Translations under genes and position numbers: made by a program
Source of the DNA: Streptococcus sp. WB01_FAA12
Lineage (GTDB): Bacteria; Bacillota; Bacilli; Lactobacillales; Streptococcaceae
Direction of reading: 5' to 3'
Assembly (NCBI RefSeq): GCF_012843315.1
Contig: NZ_JABAEX010000006.1
Location: forward strand, 47,226-111,225
Length of the DNA: 64,000 bases
In this document: piece by piece, positions 9,051 to 16,671 of the stretch
How the letters are laid out: the number at the start of each line of letters is the position of its first letter
Position numbering within the stretch: the stretch's first letter is position 1
Notes under the pieces: generated by a model
Database searches by the model: none
The model's input: only the letters and a program-made list of their open reading frames with translations
Told to the model about the DNA's origin: nothing

Positions 9051-10085
9051 TTATTTTTTGTTATAGTCAAAGCGAATGACTTGCTCCTGTGCATCCACAT
9101 AAGCGTGAACGCCAAAGGGAACAATGGCTCTTGGAGTTGCGTGGCCGACATTCAGATTATAGACAATCGGGACACTGCTGTCAACTACATCCAATAGCGT
9201 TTCCTTATACTCGTCATAGGAGGTTTCATCCATTGGCTTTCCGACCAAGAGTCCACTGATGACCTCAAATACCCCAGTTTCTTTCAAAGCCTGCAACATC
9301 TTTTTGAAGTCCTCCGGATCAGGCTTTTCTTCGCTTGTTTCTAACAAGAGAATCTTTCCTTGCCAGTCGGATAAGTCAGGAAAAAGTTTGTATTTTTGGC
9401 AGAGCTCCGTGCTATCTGCGTATCGAGAGTTGTCAAAGATATCATAGAGAGACTCAAGGCAACCGCCGAGAATTTCCCCCTCAAACTGGGCATTTCCTTG
9501 TAACAAGTCAAAACCTGTATTTACATGACTGATACGAGCTGTTCCCAGGGCCTTGGGACTAAAATCAGTCCGTTCCTCATACCAAACGTCGCTAGGACGG
9601 ATTTCTGAGGTTCTTCCAGTCTCAATCAATTCTTTAAAGTAGCGGAAGCTATAGGGTAACATCTCCTTGTCTAATTCACAAATGTCTGCTAGAAAGGATT
9701 GCCCGTAAAAAGTCTTGACCCCTAGTTTATGCAACATAAGGTGGTTCATGGTTGTATACGAGAAGCCAAGAAAAATCTTTGGCTTGATAACCTTTTGAAG
9801 CTGATCGTTTTCAAAAAGATAAGGTAGCAAACGATAGGTATCATCCCCACCGATGGCGCATAGGATCATGTCGATGCTATCATCAGAAAATGCCTGCATC
9901 AAATCCTCTGCACGTGCTTCAGGATGGTCCTTGATAAAGTCCAAGCCCTTTAGCGAATGGGGCAAAAAGACAGGATTGAGTCCCAAATCCTTGAGACGTT
10001 GAACACCCAAGCCCACTTCGTGTTTGACAAAGTCCTCCCCGATAATGCCACTAGATAAGCTCACGATACCAATAGTAGAAACCAT
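9051..10085 (-). CDS. S66-family (LD-carboxypeptidase / MccF-like) peptidase
   Basis: 344 aa, full length for family S66. The N-terminal half contains CAIGGDDTYRLLPYL, where LdcA/MccF enzymes have GG-x-x-Ser with the nucleophile. The C-terminal half has ILGGCLESL (catalytic Glu) and NVGHATPRAIVPFG (catalytic His). The expected Ser position is Thr here. The family cleaves the L,D bond of tetrapeptide stems or inactivates microcin-C-like aminoacyl nucleotides. There is no signal peptide, so a cytoplasmic role is likely. The gene is isolated on the minus strand. Confidence 0.85.
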   Translation of the reverse strand: MVSTIGIVSLSSGIIGEDFVKHEVGLGVQRLKDLGLNPVFLPHSLKGLDFIKDHPEARAEDLMQAFSDDSIDMILCAIGGDDTYRLLPYLFENDQLQKVIKPKIFLGFSYTTMNHLMLHKLGVKTFYGQSFLADICELDKEMLPYSFRYFKELIETGRTSEIRPSDVWYEERTDFSPKALGTARISHVNTGFDLLQGNAQFEGEILGGCLESLYDIFDNSRYADSTELCQKYKLFPDLSDWQGKILLLETSEEKPDPEDFKKMLQALKETGVFEVISGLLVGKPMDETSYDEYKETLLDVVDSSVPIVYNLNVGHATPRAIVPFGVHAYVDAQEQVIRFDYNKK

Positions 10086-10189
10086 ATCTCATCCTCCTAG
10101 AAATTGATTGAGCCTATTTTATCACAAAAGGTGAGAGAAAACTACAAGAATGAGACTCAGAAGTTCTATTGAATCTCAAGAAAGCAAGT

Positions 10190-10225
10190 GAAAAGCAACC
10201 ACTGGTGCAGTTGCTTTTCGTTTTT
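10190..10225. terminator. Hairpin downstream of the TfoX-like gene
   Basis: AAAAGCAAC / GTTGCTTTT, a 9-bp stem (10191-10199 with 10210-10218), followed on the plus strand by CGTTTTTC. Its position suggests it ends the minus-strand TfoX-like transcript, although the better T-run is on the plus strand. Confidence 0.6.
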
Positions 10226-10252
10226 CTAATCTGTAACCTTACTAGATATGAG

Positions 10253-10600
10253 TTACTTGGTCAACTCTTGATTATAGGAGAGAGCCAAATCAATCCAGTA
10301 AGGCAATTCTTTTTGACCTTCTATATCTAAGTCTATATAGCCATGATAAAGGCGCCCCCTCATCAATGTAGTATGAGCTCCTGTTCGGGGTAGAACTTGC
10401 TTCTCCATTTTCTTGCCAATTCTGACCATAACCAGCTCATGATTTCTGGAACTGACTGTAAGGACCATTTTCCCACGAATCATAAAGGCAAGGCCACCAA
10501 ACAGTTTCTTTTCTTCTAGCTCTTCTTCGAAAATTTGGGGAGGAAGTTTGAGCGCTAGAATTTTTCGAATCTGCTGAGCTAAAGATTGACTATATGCCAT
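10253..10600 (-). CDS. TfoX N-terminal domain protein
   Basis: 115 aa with the TfoX_N/Sxy-N fold: LFGGLAFMIRGKMVLTV and LYHGYIDLD, and a GRLYHGY loop near residue 85. In Gammaproteobacteria Sxy/TfoX activates competence with CRP; small single-domain relatives in Firmicutes have no established role. Start ATG at 10598-10600 with a weak GAAGAG upstream. It lies 15 bp after the DUF1129 gene, probably in one operon with it and the CorA-like gene. Confidence 0.8.
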   Translation of the reverse strand: MAYSQSLAQQIRKILALKLPPQIFEEELEEKKLFGGLAFMIRGKMVLTVSSRNHELVMVRIGKKMEKQVLPRTGAHTTLMRGRLYHGYIDLDIEGQKELPYWIDLALSYNQELTK

Positions 10601-10615
10601 AGCTCTTCACTTTTC

Positions 10616-11293
10616 TTAATAACGTGATGGGCCCGCGCTTGCACTTCGGATGTTGAAACGTTTCTTGAGATAGAAGCGAAGGGCGAGAAGGGCAGCTCCC
10701 AGGATAGCCAAAGGCAATGGAGCAAGGATTGGATTGAGAGCTGCTGGTAGGAAGCTAGTTCCAAAGAAAACGGCTAACCAAAGGACCATAGAAGCCAGGA
10801 TAACGAGCACAGATTTCCAGAAAGGAGGACGCTGGCTACGCTCCATATCGGGTCCATAATAGCGGTAGACAAAGTAGTACATAAAGTAAAAGGCAACTCC
10901 TCCTACAAGTCCAACCAACAAGAGGGTAATCAACCCATAGCCAATAGCCTGATATCTAGAGAAGAACGTAGTTAGAGCGCTAACCAATGCAAAGAGACTG
11001 GTGATAAAAAGGGCTGAGTCCATAATCATGAGTTTTGGATCGTCATTTTCCTTAGGGTGCTCTTTTTCGTATTGCTCCTTGACAGTGAAGCTGTGAGCCC
11101 AGTGAGTTGGAGCACCGTATAGGGAACGAGCTGTCGTTCCTTTGGCTTGTTCTTCAAGGATTTGAGGAATAATTTCCTCAAAGATAGCCTTAATTTCAGC
11201 ATCTGTTTTGCCATCTTTGATGAATTGCTGGGTAGCAATATGGATAAACTCTTGGTTTTTCTTGGTTAGTTTTTGTAAATCAATCTGAGACAT
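10616..11293 (-). CDS. DUF1129 family membrane protein
   Basis: 225 aa from MSQIDLQKLTKKNQEFIH. This ATG, with AGAGGAA upstream, is preferred to a start seven codons earlier. A soluble N-terminal part (residues about 1-90) is followed by hydrophobic helices: ALFITSLFALVSALTTFF; GYGLITLLLVGLVGGVAFYFMYYFVY; SVLVILASMVLWLAVFFG; and PLPLAILGAALLALRFYL. The layout is that of DUF1129 proteins, which often neighbour corA homologues in streptococci. Its function is unknown. It follows the CorA-like gene by 11 bp. Confidence 0.82.
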   Translation of the reverse strand: MSQIDLQKLTKKNQEFIHIATQQFIKDGKTDAEIKAIFEEIIPQILEEQAKGTTARSLYGAPTHWAHSFTVKEQYEKEHPKENDDPKLMIMDSALFITSLFALVSALTTFFSRYQAIGYGLITLLLVGLVGGVAFYFMYYFVYRYYGPDMERSQRPPFWKSVLVILASMVLWLAVFFGTSFLPAALNPILAPLPLAILGAALLALRFYLKKRFNIRSASAGPSRY

Positions 11294-11304
11294 AGGGATT
11301 CCTC

Positions 11305-12249
11305 TTAGAACCATTTTTTATGGATGAGATAGAGAGTGAGCGAGACACTCATAGCAAAGGCGATAAAGACGATTAACCAGAAGGCGTGGGGTTCACCGTT
11401 CAGAGGGATTTCATTATCTTTAAAGTTCATCCCGTAGGCTGAGAAGATCATAGTTGGGACAGACATGACGATGGTCACGAGAGCCAGGGTCTTCATGATG
11501 TTGTTCTGGTTGTTGGAAATGATAGAGGCAAAGGTCTCTGTCATAGAGTGAAGGACGTTTCCATAGATATCTGCCATCTCGATGGCCTGTTGGGTTTCGA
11601 TCAGGGTATCTTCGAGCAGGTCTTGGTCCTCTAGGTATTTCTTGATATTGCTAGTTGCGCTGGTCAATTTCTTAATCACGCGCTCATTTGTCTTAAGTGA
11701 GGCTTTGAAATAGACGATGGTCTTTTCCAATTCCATGAGCTCGATCAGTTCTTCGTTTCGAGTAGACTTGTGAAGTTGACTTTCGATTTGTTCACTCTTA
11801 CGGTCGATTGAACGAAGGGCCGTAAGGTAAAGCTCTGCGTTGCGGTATAGAATCTGGAAGATAAAGCGTGAACGCATAAAGGTGTAGAAGTTGCGCAGTC
11901 TGCGGTTGATAAAGACATCGAGAACGGGGAGGGATTCCAAGCAGGTAGTGATAATGGTCTCCTCGGTGATGATAATCCCTAGCGGAATCGTTACGTAGTA
12001 GGTGCGATTGTTTCTTTCCTCTGTGATGGGAACGTCCACGATGATCAAAGTATACTCATCTTCAATGGTGATACGGGACATTTCTTCCGCATCGAGTGGT
12101 GCTCGAAGGTCGGCAATATCAATGTCAAAGGCATTGGCGATTTCCAACGATTCATTTTGTGTAGGATTGACGAGATTGATCCAAGTACCCGGTTCAAGCG
12201 TGTCGATCTCTTTAAATTCAGTTGTTGTTGAGAGAAAAACTTGTTTCAT
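11305..12249 (-). CDS. CorA-like divalent cation channel
   Basis: 314 aa. A long cytoplasmic N-terminal domain is rich in predicted helices (residues about 90-240). Two C-terminal membrane segments follow (TLALVTIVMSVPTMIFSAYG and AFWLIVFIAFAMSVSLTLYL). The selectivity motif GMN is present in SAYGMNFKDNEIP, followed by the periplasmic-type loop and the basic tail HKKWF. This is the CorA family for Mg2+ or Co2+ uptake. The gene is divergent from uvrA. A second Mg2+ transporter, the P3B ATPase, is encoded about 4.4 kb away. Confidence 0.93.
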   Translation of the reverse strand: MKQVFLSTTTEFKEIDTLEPGTWINLVNPTQNESLEIANAFDIDIADLRAPLDAEEMSRITIEDEYTLIIVDVPITEERNNRTYYVTIPLGIIITEETIITTCLESLPVLDVFINRRLRNFYTFMRSRFIFQILYRNAELYLTALRSIDRKSEQIESQLHKSTRNEELIELMELEKTIVYFKASLKTNERVIKKLTSATSNIKKYLEDQDLLEDTLIETQQAIEMADIYGNVLHSMTETFASIISNNQNNIMKTLALVTIVMSVPTMIFSAYGMNFKDNEIPLNGEPHAFWLIVFIAFAMSVSLTLYLIHKKWF

Positions 12250-12345
12250 ATCCCCTATCCTTTCCTACTATTCAGTGATTCATTTTTTGCACCGTACTAT
12301 TATACTACAAAAACAGCTTTTTGGGTAATAGAATTTCACATTTTT

Positions 12346-12354
12346 TGGTATAAT
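12346..12354 (+). promoter_or_regulatory. uvrA promoter, extended -10
   Basis: TG-G-TATAAT with the hexamer at 12349-12354, 31 bp before the chosen uvrA start. It also argues against a start at 12353, which lies inside the -10. Confidence 0.65.
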
Positions 12355-12385
12355 GGAAAGCAATAATGGACTAGAAAGAACAAAG

Positions 12386-15217
12386 ATGCAAGATAAAATT
12401 GTCATTCATGGGGCACGTGCCCATAACTTAAAAAATATTGATGTGGAGATTCCACGAGACAAGCTGGTCGTCGTGACTGGTTTGTCAGGTTCTGGGAAAT
12501 CCAGTCTGGCCTTTGATACCCTCTATGCTGAGGGGCAAAGACGCTATGTAGAGAGTCTGTCAGCCTATGCTCGTCAGTTTTTGGGCAACATGGAAAAACC
12601 AGATGTGGATGCCATTGACGGTCTTAGCCCAGCTATTTCCATCGACCAGAAAACCACTAGTAAAAACCCACGCTCGACCGTGGGAACGACGACTGAAATT
12701 AATGATTATCTGCGTCTCCTTTACGCACGTGTGGGGACGCCTTACTGTATCAACGGGCATGGGGCTATCAAGGCCTCTTCTGTAGAGCAAATCGTGGATA
12801 AGGTCTTGGAGTTGCCAGAACGCCAGCGCCTGCAAATCTTAGCTCCTGTCATCCGTAAGAAAAAAGGGCAACATAAGAGTGTCATTGAAAAGATTCAGAA
12901 AGATGGGTATGTTCGTGTCCGAGTGGATGGGGAGGTCTACGATGTGACCGAAGTTCCAGAGCTGTCTAAGAGCAAGCAACACAATATCGATGTCGTGGTT
13001 GACCGTATTGTCATCAAGGAGGGCATTCGTAGCCGTCTCTTTGACTCCGTTGAGGCGGCCCTTCGTATCGCAGAAGGCTATGTGATTATCGACACTATGG
13101 ATGACTCTGAGTTGCTCTTCTCTGAGCACTATGCCTGTCCGGTCTGTGGCTTTACTGTACCCGAGTTGGAGCCTCGACTCTTCTCTTTCAATGCGCCTTT
13201 TGGTTCATGTAGCGAGTGTGATGGTTTGGGAATCAAGCTGGAGGTGGATGTTGACTTGGTGGTTCCTGATACCAGCAAAACTTTGCGTGAAGGAGCGCTG
13301 GCGCCTTGGAATCCTATCTCATCTAACTACTATCCAAACATGCTAGAGCAGGCCATGACAGCCTTTGGGGTGGATATGGATAAGCCATTTGAAGACTTGT
13401 CAGAAGAAGAGAAGAACTTGATTCTCTACGGCTCAGATGGCAAGGAATTCCATTTCCACTATGAAAATGAATTTGGTGGTGTGCGCGATATCGATATTCC
13501 TTTTGAAGGAATTGTCAATAATATCAAGCGTCGTTACCATGAAACCAATAGTGACTACACGCGCACCCAGATGCGTCTCTACATGAATGAGCTGACCTGC
13601 GGAACTTGCCAAGGCTACCGTCTCAATGACCAGGCCTTGTCTGTCCGTGTTGGTGGGGAGCAAGGGCCGCATATCGGAGAAATTTCGGACTTGTCTATCG
13701 CAGACCACTTGGACTTGGTGAGTCAGTTGACTCTGTCTGAAAATGAAGCCATCATCGCCCGTCCCATTCTCAAGGAAATAAAGGATCGCTTGACCTTCCT
13801 CAATAACGTAGGTCTCAACTATCTAACTCTGTCGCGTTCGGCAGGAACCCTTTCAGGTGGTGAGAGCCAGCGGATTCGTTTGGCGACCCAGATTGGATCC
13901 AACCTATCAGGTGTTCTCTATATTCTGGATGAGCCGTCCATCGGTCTTCACCAGAGGGATAATGACCGCCTCATTGCCAGTCTGAAAAAGATGCGTGACT
14001 TGGGAAATACTCTCATCGTGGTAGAACATGACGAAGATACCATGCGCGAGGCGGATTATCTGATTGACGTTGGTCCCGGTGCTGGTGTTTTTGGTGGGGA
14101 AATCGTCGCTGCAGGAACACCTAAGCAAGTGGCTCGCAACAGCAAGTCCATCACAGGTCAGTACTTGTCAGGTAAACGTGCCATTCCAGTACCGGCTGAG
14201 CGCCGTGTAGGAAATGGTCGCTTTATCGAGGTGACAGGAGCGCGTGAGAACAATTTGCAAAATGTCACAGCCCGCTTCCCGTTAGGGAAATTCATCGCCG
14301 TGACAGGGGTATCCGGTTCAGGGAAATCAACCCTAATCAACAGTATCCTCAAAAAAGCCATTGCTCAAAAGCTCAACCGAAATTCAGACAAACCTGGGAA
14401 GTTTAAAACGATTACAGGGATTGAGCATGTAGACCGCTTGATTGACATTGACCAGAGCCCAATCGGACGGACGCCGAGGTCCAATCCAGCTACCTATACA
14501 GGAGTTTTTGACGATATACGTGATCTCTTTGCCCAGACAAATGAAGCTAAGATTCGAGGCTATAAAAAGGGCCGTTTCAGTTTCAACGTTAAGGGTGGTC
14601 GCTGTGAAGCCTGCTCAGGTGACGGGATTATCAAGATTGAGATGCACTTCTTGCCAGATGTATACGTGGCTTGTGAAGTCTGCCACGGAACCCGCTACAA
14701 CAGTGAAACCCTAGAAGTTCACTATAAGGAAAAGAATATCTCGCAAGTCTTGGATATGACCGTTAACGATGCAGTTGAATTTTTCCAACACATTCCTAAG
14801 ATTCAACGCAAACTCCAGACTATCAAGGATGTGGGGTTGGGCTATGTAACGCTAGGACAACCAGCTACAACCCTTTCAGGGGGAGAAGCCCAGCGTATGA
14901 AGTTAGCTAGTGAACTCCACAAACGCTCAACAGGTAAGTCCTTCTACATTCTGGATGAGCCGACGACAGGACTTCATACGGAGGACATCGCTCGTCTGCT
15001 CAAGGTTTTAGCTCGCTTTGTCGACGATGGCAATACAGTACTCGTCATCGAGCACAATCTAGATGTTATCAAGACTGCAGACCATATCATCGACTTGGGA
15101 CCTGAGGGCGGTGTTGGTGGTGGAACCATCATCGCAACAGGAACTCCAGAAGAAGTAGCGGCAAATGACGCCAGCTACACAGGACACTATTTGAAAGGAA
15201 AGTTACATCATGAATAA
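12386..15217 (+). CDS. uvrA: Excinuclease ABC subunit A
   Basis: 943 aa from [17 protein letters not shown]. This start gives the usual streptococcal UvrA length and clears the promoter. It has two ABC ATPase modules: Walker [10 protein letters not shown] near the N-terminus with signature [12 protein letters not shown], and GVSGSGKST with [12 protein letters not shown] in the second half. Zinc modules are visible as CPVCGF...CSEC and CEACSGDG...CEVCHGT. UvrA dimers find helix-distorting damage and load UvrB in nucleotide excision repair. The 3' end overlaps pepQ by 8 bp. Confidence 0.98.
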   Translation: MQDKIVIHGARAHNLKNIDVEIPRDKLVVVTGLSGSGKSSLAFDTLYAEGQRRYVESLSAYARQFLGNMEKPDVDAIDGLSPAISIDQKTTSKNPRSTVGTTTEINDYLRLLYARVGTPYCINGHGAIKASSVEQIVDKVLELPERQRLQILAPVIRKKKGQHKSVIEKIQKDGYVRVRVDGEVYDVTEVPELSKSKQHNIDVVVDRIVIKEGIRSRLFDSVEAALRIAEGYVIIDTMDDSELLFSEHYACPVCGFTVPELEPRLFSFNAPFGSCSECDGLGIKLEVDVDLVVPDTSKTLREGALAPWNPISSNYYPNMLEQAMTAFGVDMDKPFEDLSEEEKNLILYGSDGKEFHFHYENEFGGVRDIDIPFEGIVNNIKRRYHETNSDYTRTQMRLYMNELTCGTCQGYRLNDQALSVRVGGEQGPHIGEISDLSIADHLDLVSQLTLSENEAIIARPILKEIKDRLTFLNNVGLNYLTLSRSAGTLSGGESQRIRLATQIGSNLSGVLYILDEPSIGLHQRDNDRLIASLKKMRDLGNTLIVVEHDEDTMREADYLIDVGPGAGVFGGEIVAAGTPKQVARNSKSITGQYLSGKRAIPVPAERRVGNGRFIEVTGARENNLQNVTARFPLGKFIAVTGVSGSGKSTLINSILKKAIAQKLNRNSDKPGKFKTITGIEHVDRLIDIDQSPIGRTPRSNPATYTGVFDDIRDLFAQTNEAKIRGYKKGRFSFNVKGGRCEACSGDGIIKIEMHFLPDVYVACEVCHGTRYNSETLEVHYKEKNISQVLDMTVNDAVEFFQHIPKIQRKLQTIKDVGLGYVTLGQPATTLSGGEAQRMKLASELHKRSTGKSFYILDEPTTGLHTEDIARLLKVLARFVDDGNTVLVIEHNLDVIKTADHIIDLGPEGGVGGGTIIATGTPEEVAANDASYTGHYLKGKLHHE

Positions 15218-16271
15218 ACGTGTACAAGCATTTCTAGCTAAAATGCAAGAAAAAGAACTGGATGGTATCATCATCAACAACCTTAAAAACGTCTATTATT
15301 TGACTGGTTTTTGGGGGTCAAACGGAACAGTCTTTATCAGCCGTGACCGTCAGGTCTTGGTGACAGACTCTCGCTATATCATTGCAGCTAAGCAAGAAGT
15401 GACAGGTTTTGAGATTGTGGCTGACCGTGATGAATTGGCTGTCATTGCAGGCATTGTTAAGGATATGTGCTTGTCTCGCGTCGGTTTTGAGGACGAGATT
15501 TCGGTCTCTTATTACCACCGTATGCAGGCAGCTTTTACAGGGATTGACTTGCTTCCGCAGACTCAGTTTGTTGAAGCGCTTCGTATGATTAAGGATGAGA
15601 AAGAGATTGCGACTATTCGCAAGGCTTGTTCAATCTCAGACCAAGCTTTCCGTGATGCACTTGACTTTATCAAACCAGGAAAGACAGAGATTGAGATTGC
15701 CAACTTCCTTGATTTCCGCATGCGTGAGCTAGGAGCGGCCGGCTTGTCTTTTGATACCATTTTAGCAAGTGGTATCAACTCTTCCAAACCCCACGCTCAT
15801 CCTATGCATAAGCCAGTAGAGCTTGGCGAAGCCATTACCATGGACTTCGGTTGTCTCTACGACCACTATGTGAGTGATATGACACGGACCATTTATCTAG
15901 GTCATGTCAGTGACGAGCAAGCAGAAATCTACAACACAGTTTTGAAAGCCAATCAAGCCTTGATTGACCATGCCAAGGCAGGTCTAGGTTTCCGCGACTT
16001 TGACAAAATTCCTCGTGATATTATCATCGAGGCAGGCTATGGCGACTACTTTACTCACGGTATTGGACACGGTATCGGACTGGATATCCACGAAGAACCT
16101 TACTTTAGCCAAACTTCCAAAGAAGTCATTAAATCTGGTATGGTCTTGACTGATGAACCGGGTATCTATATTGAAGGTAAATACGGGGTTCGTATCGAGG
16201 ATGATATCTTGATTACAGAAACAGGTTGTGAGTTATTGACACTTGCTCCAAAAGAATTGATTGTTATCTAA
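15210..16271 (+). CDS. M24-family Xaa-Pro peptidase
   Basis: 353 aa. The N-terminal creatinase-like domain starts [20 protein letters not shown], with DSRYIIAA and the like. The C-terminal pita-bread catalytic domain has the metal ligands Asp ([12 protein letters not shown]), Asp (VSDMTRTIY), His ([15 protein letters not shown]), Glu ([10 protein letters not shown]) and Glu (GVRIEDDIL). This is a dinuclear-metal proline dipeptidase or aminopeptidase P. It is cytoplasmic and overlaps uvrA by 8 bp, so it is probably translated from the same message. PepQ versus PepP specificity is not decided by the sequence alone. Confidence 0.93.
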   Translation: MNKRVQAFLAKMQEKELDGIIINNLKNVYYLTGFWGSNGTVFISRDRQVLVTDSRYIIAAKQEVTGFEIVADRDELAVIAGIVKDMCLSRVGFEDEISVSYYHRMQAAFTGIDLLPQTQFVEALRMIKDEKEIATIRKACSISDQAFRDALDFIKPGKTEIEIANFLDFRMRELGAAGLSFDTILASGINSSKPHAHPMHKPVELGEAITMDFGCLYDHYVSDMTRTIYLGHVSDEQAEIYNTVLKANQALIDHAKAGLGFRDFDKIPRDIIIEAGYGDYFTHGIGHGIGLDIHEEPYFSQTSKEVIKSGMVLTDEPGIYIEGKYGVRIEDDILITETGCELLTLAPKELIVI

Positions 16272-16287
16272 AAAATGAGATAAATCG

Positions 16288-16316
16288 TTGACTTTTATAT
16301 TTTAAAGGTTTATACT
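16288..16316 (+). promoter_or_regulatory. Promoter of the Mg2+ ATPase leader
   Basis: TTGACT at 16288-16293, a 17-bp spacer, and TATACT at 16311-16316. This is a near-consensus sigma-A promoter whose start point falls at the 5' edge of the M-box. Confidence 0.88.
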
Positions 16317-16319
16317 GAT

Positions 16320-16475
16320 AGACGAAAACGGTAGGTGAGGCTACCATAGGGATACGGATGACTACCGCAAAGCAGTGGAGACACTACTCGTTGGTCAACA
16401 GTCCTGGTCGCGAAGGCCAAGACTAAGCTCATTTCATTGCCCTATGGAGTTAAAGCTTGAACGAAAAAACAGATA
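16320..16475 (+). promoter_or_regulatory. M-box (ykoK leader) Mg2+ riboswitch
   Basis: The leader holds the conserved M-box pieces in order: GGTAGGTGAGGCTACC, ATAGGGATACGG, the TTGGTCAACAG core strand, then GCCCTATGGAGTTAAAGC and TTGAACGA. This class folds around several Mg2+ ions and, in Gram-positives, terminates transcription when Mg2+ is plentiful. An intrinsic terminator follows immediately (16487-16515), as expected for that mechanism. The downstream gene is a Mg2+-type P-type ATPase, which fits the ligand. A yybP-ykoY (Mn2+) assignment was considered and does not fit these conserved strands. Confidence 0.87.
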
Positions 16476-16486
16476 ATTAGTTTTTT

Positions 16487-16515
16487 AATCCTGCCATTTT
16501 ATGGCAGGATTTTCT
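16487..16515 (+). terminator. Expression-platform terminator of the M-box
   Basis: AATCCTGCCAT / ATGGCAGGATT, an 11-bp perfect stem over TTT, followed by TTCT. It lies between the aptamer and the transporter, with no gene end nearby, so it is a regulated attenuator. Confidence 0.85.
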
Positions 16516-16546
16516 ACTGTTTTAGAACAGGGAAAGGAGACAGACG

Positions 16547-16618
16547 ATGCAAATTGACGACCACCCAGAACCGCACATACACAGCCAATCGCTGATTTGT
16601 GTCGTTCTGCCCTTATAA
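16547..16618 (+). CDS. Candidate regulatory leader peptide before the Mg2+ ATPase
   Basis: A 23-codon ORF with an excellent RBS (AAAGGAGA, 7 bp upstream) lies after the M-box terminator and 53 bp before the ATPase. It begins MQIDDHPEPHIH: two consecutive Asp, then Pro-Glu-Pro within nine residues. In Salmonella the mgtL leader (MEPDPTP...) uses acidic and proline codons near the start to make ribosomes fall off or stall when Mg2+ is low. Similar composition in front of a Mg2+ transporter is suggestive, though homology is not implied. The ORF overlaps the 5' arm of a long hairpin (16577-16590 with 16622-16638). Translation has not been shown. Confidence 0.5.
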   Translation: MQIDDHPEPHIHSQSLICVVLPL

Positions 16619-16657
16619 AGTGATTGGTCTCTGTGTATGAAACACATCATTCATACA
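16577..16657 (+). promoter_or_regulatory. Competing hairpins between leader ORF and the Mg2+ ATPase
   Basis: Hairpin 1 pairs ATACACAG-CCAATC (16577-16590) with GATTGG-TCT-CTGTGTAT (16622-16638), with a 3-nt bulge. Hairpin 2 pairs GTATGAA (from 16635) with TTCATAC (ending about 16656) and reuses the 3' arm of hairpin 1, so the two exclude each other. Hairpin 2 ends just before the AGGAG of the ATPase gene. Ribosomes on the leader ORF would disrupt hairpin 1. Confidence 0.55.
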
Positions 16658-16671
16658 GATAGGAGAAACCA

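Noticed and set aside
16320..16475. yybP-ykoY (Mn2+) riboswitch
   Set aside because: The conserved strands present (GGTGAGGC, GGTCAACAG, CTATG-GAGTTAAAGC) are those of the M-box, and the gene is a P3B Mg2+ ATPase.
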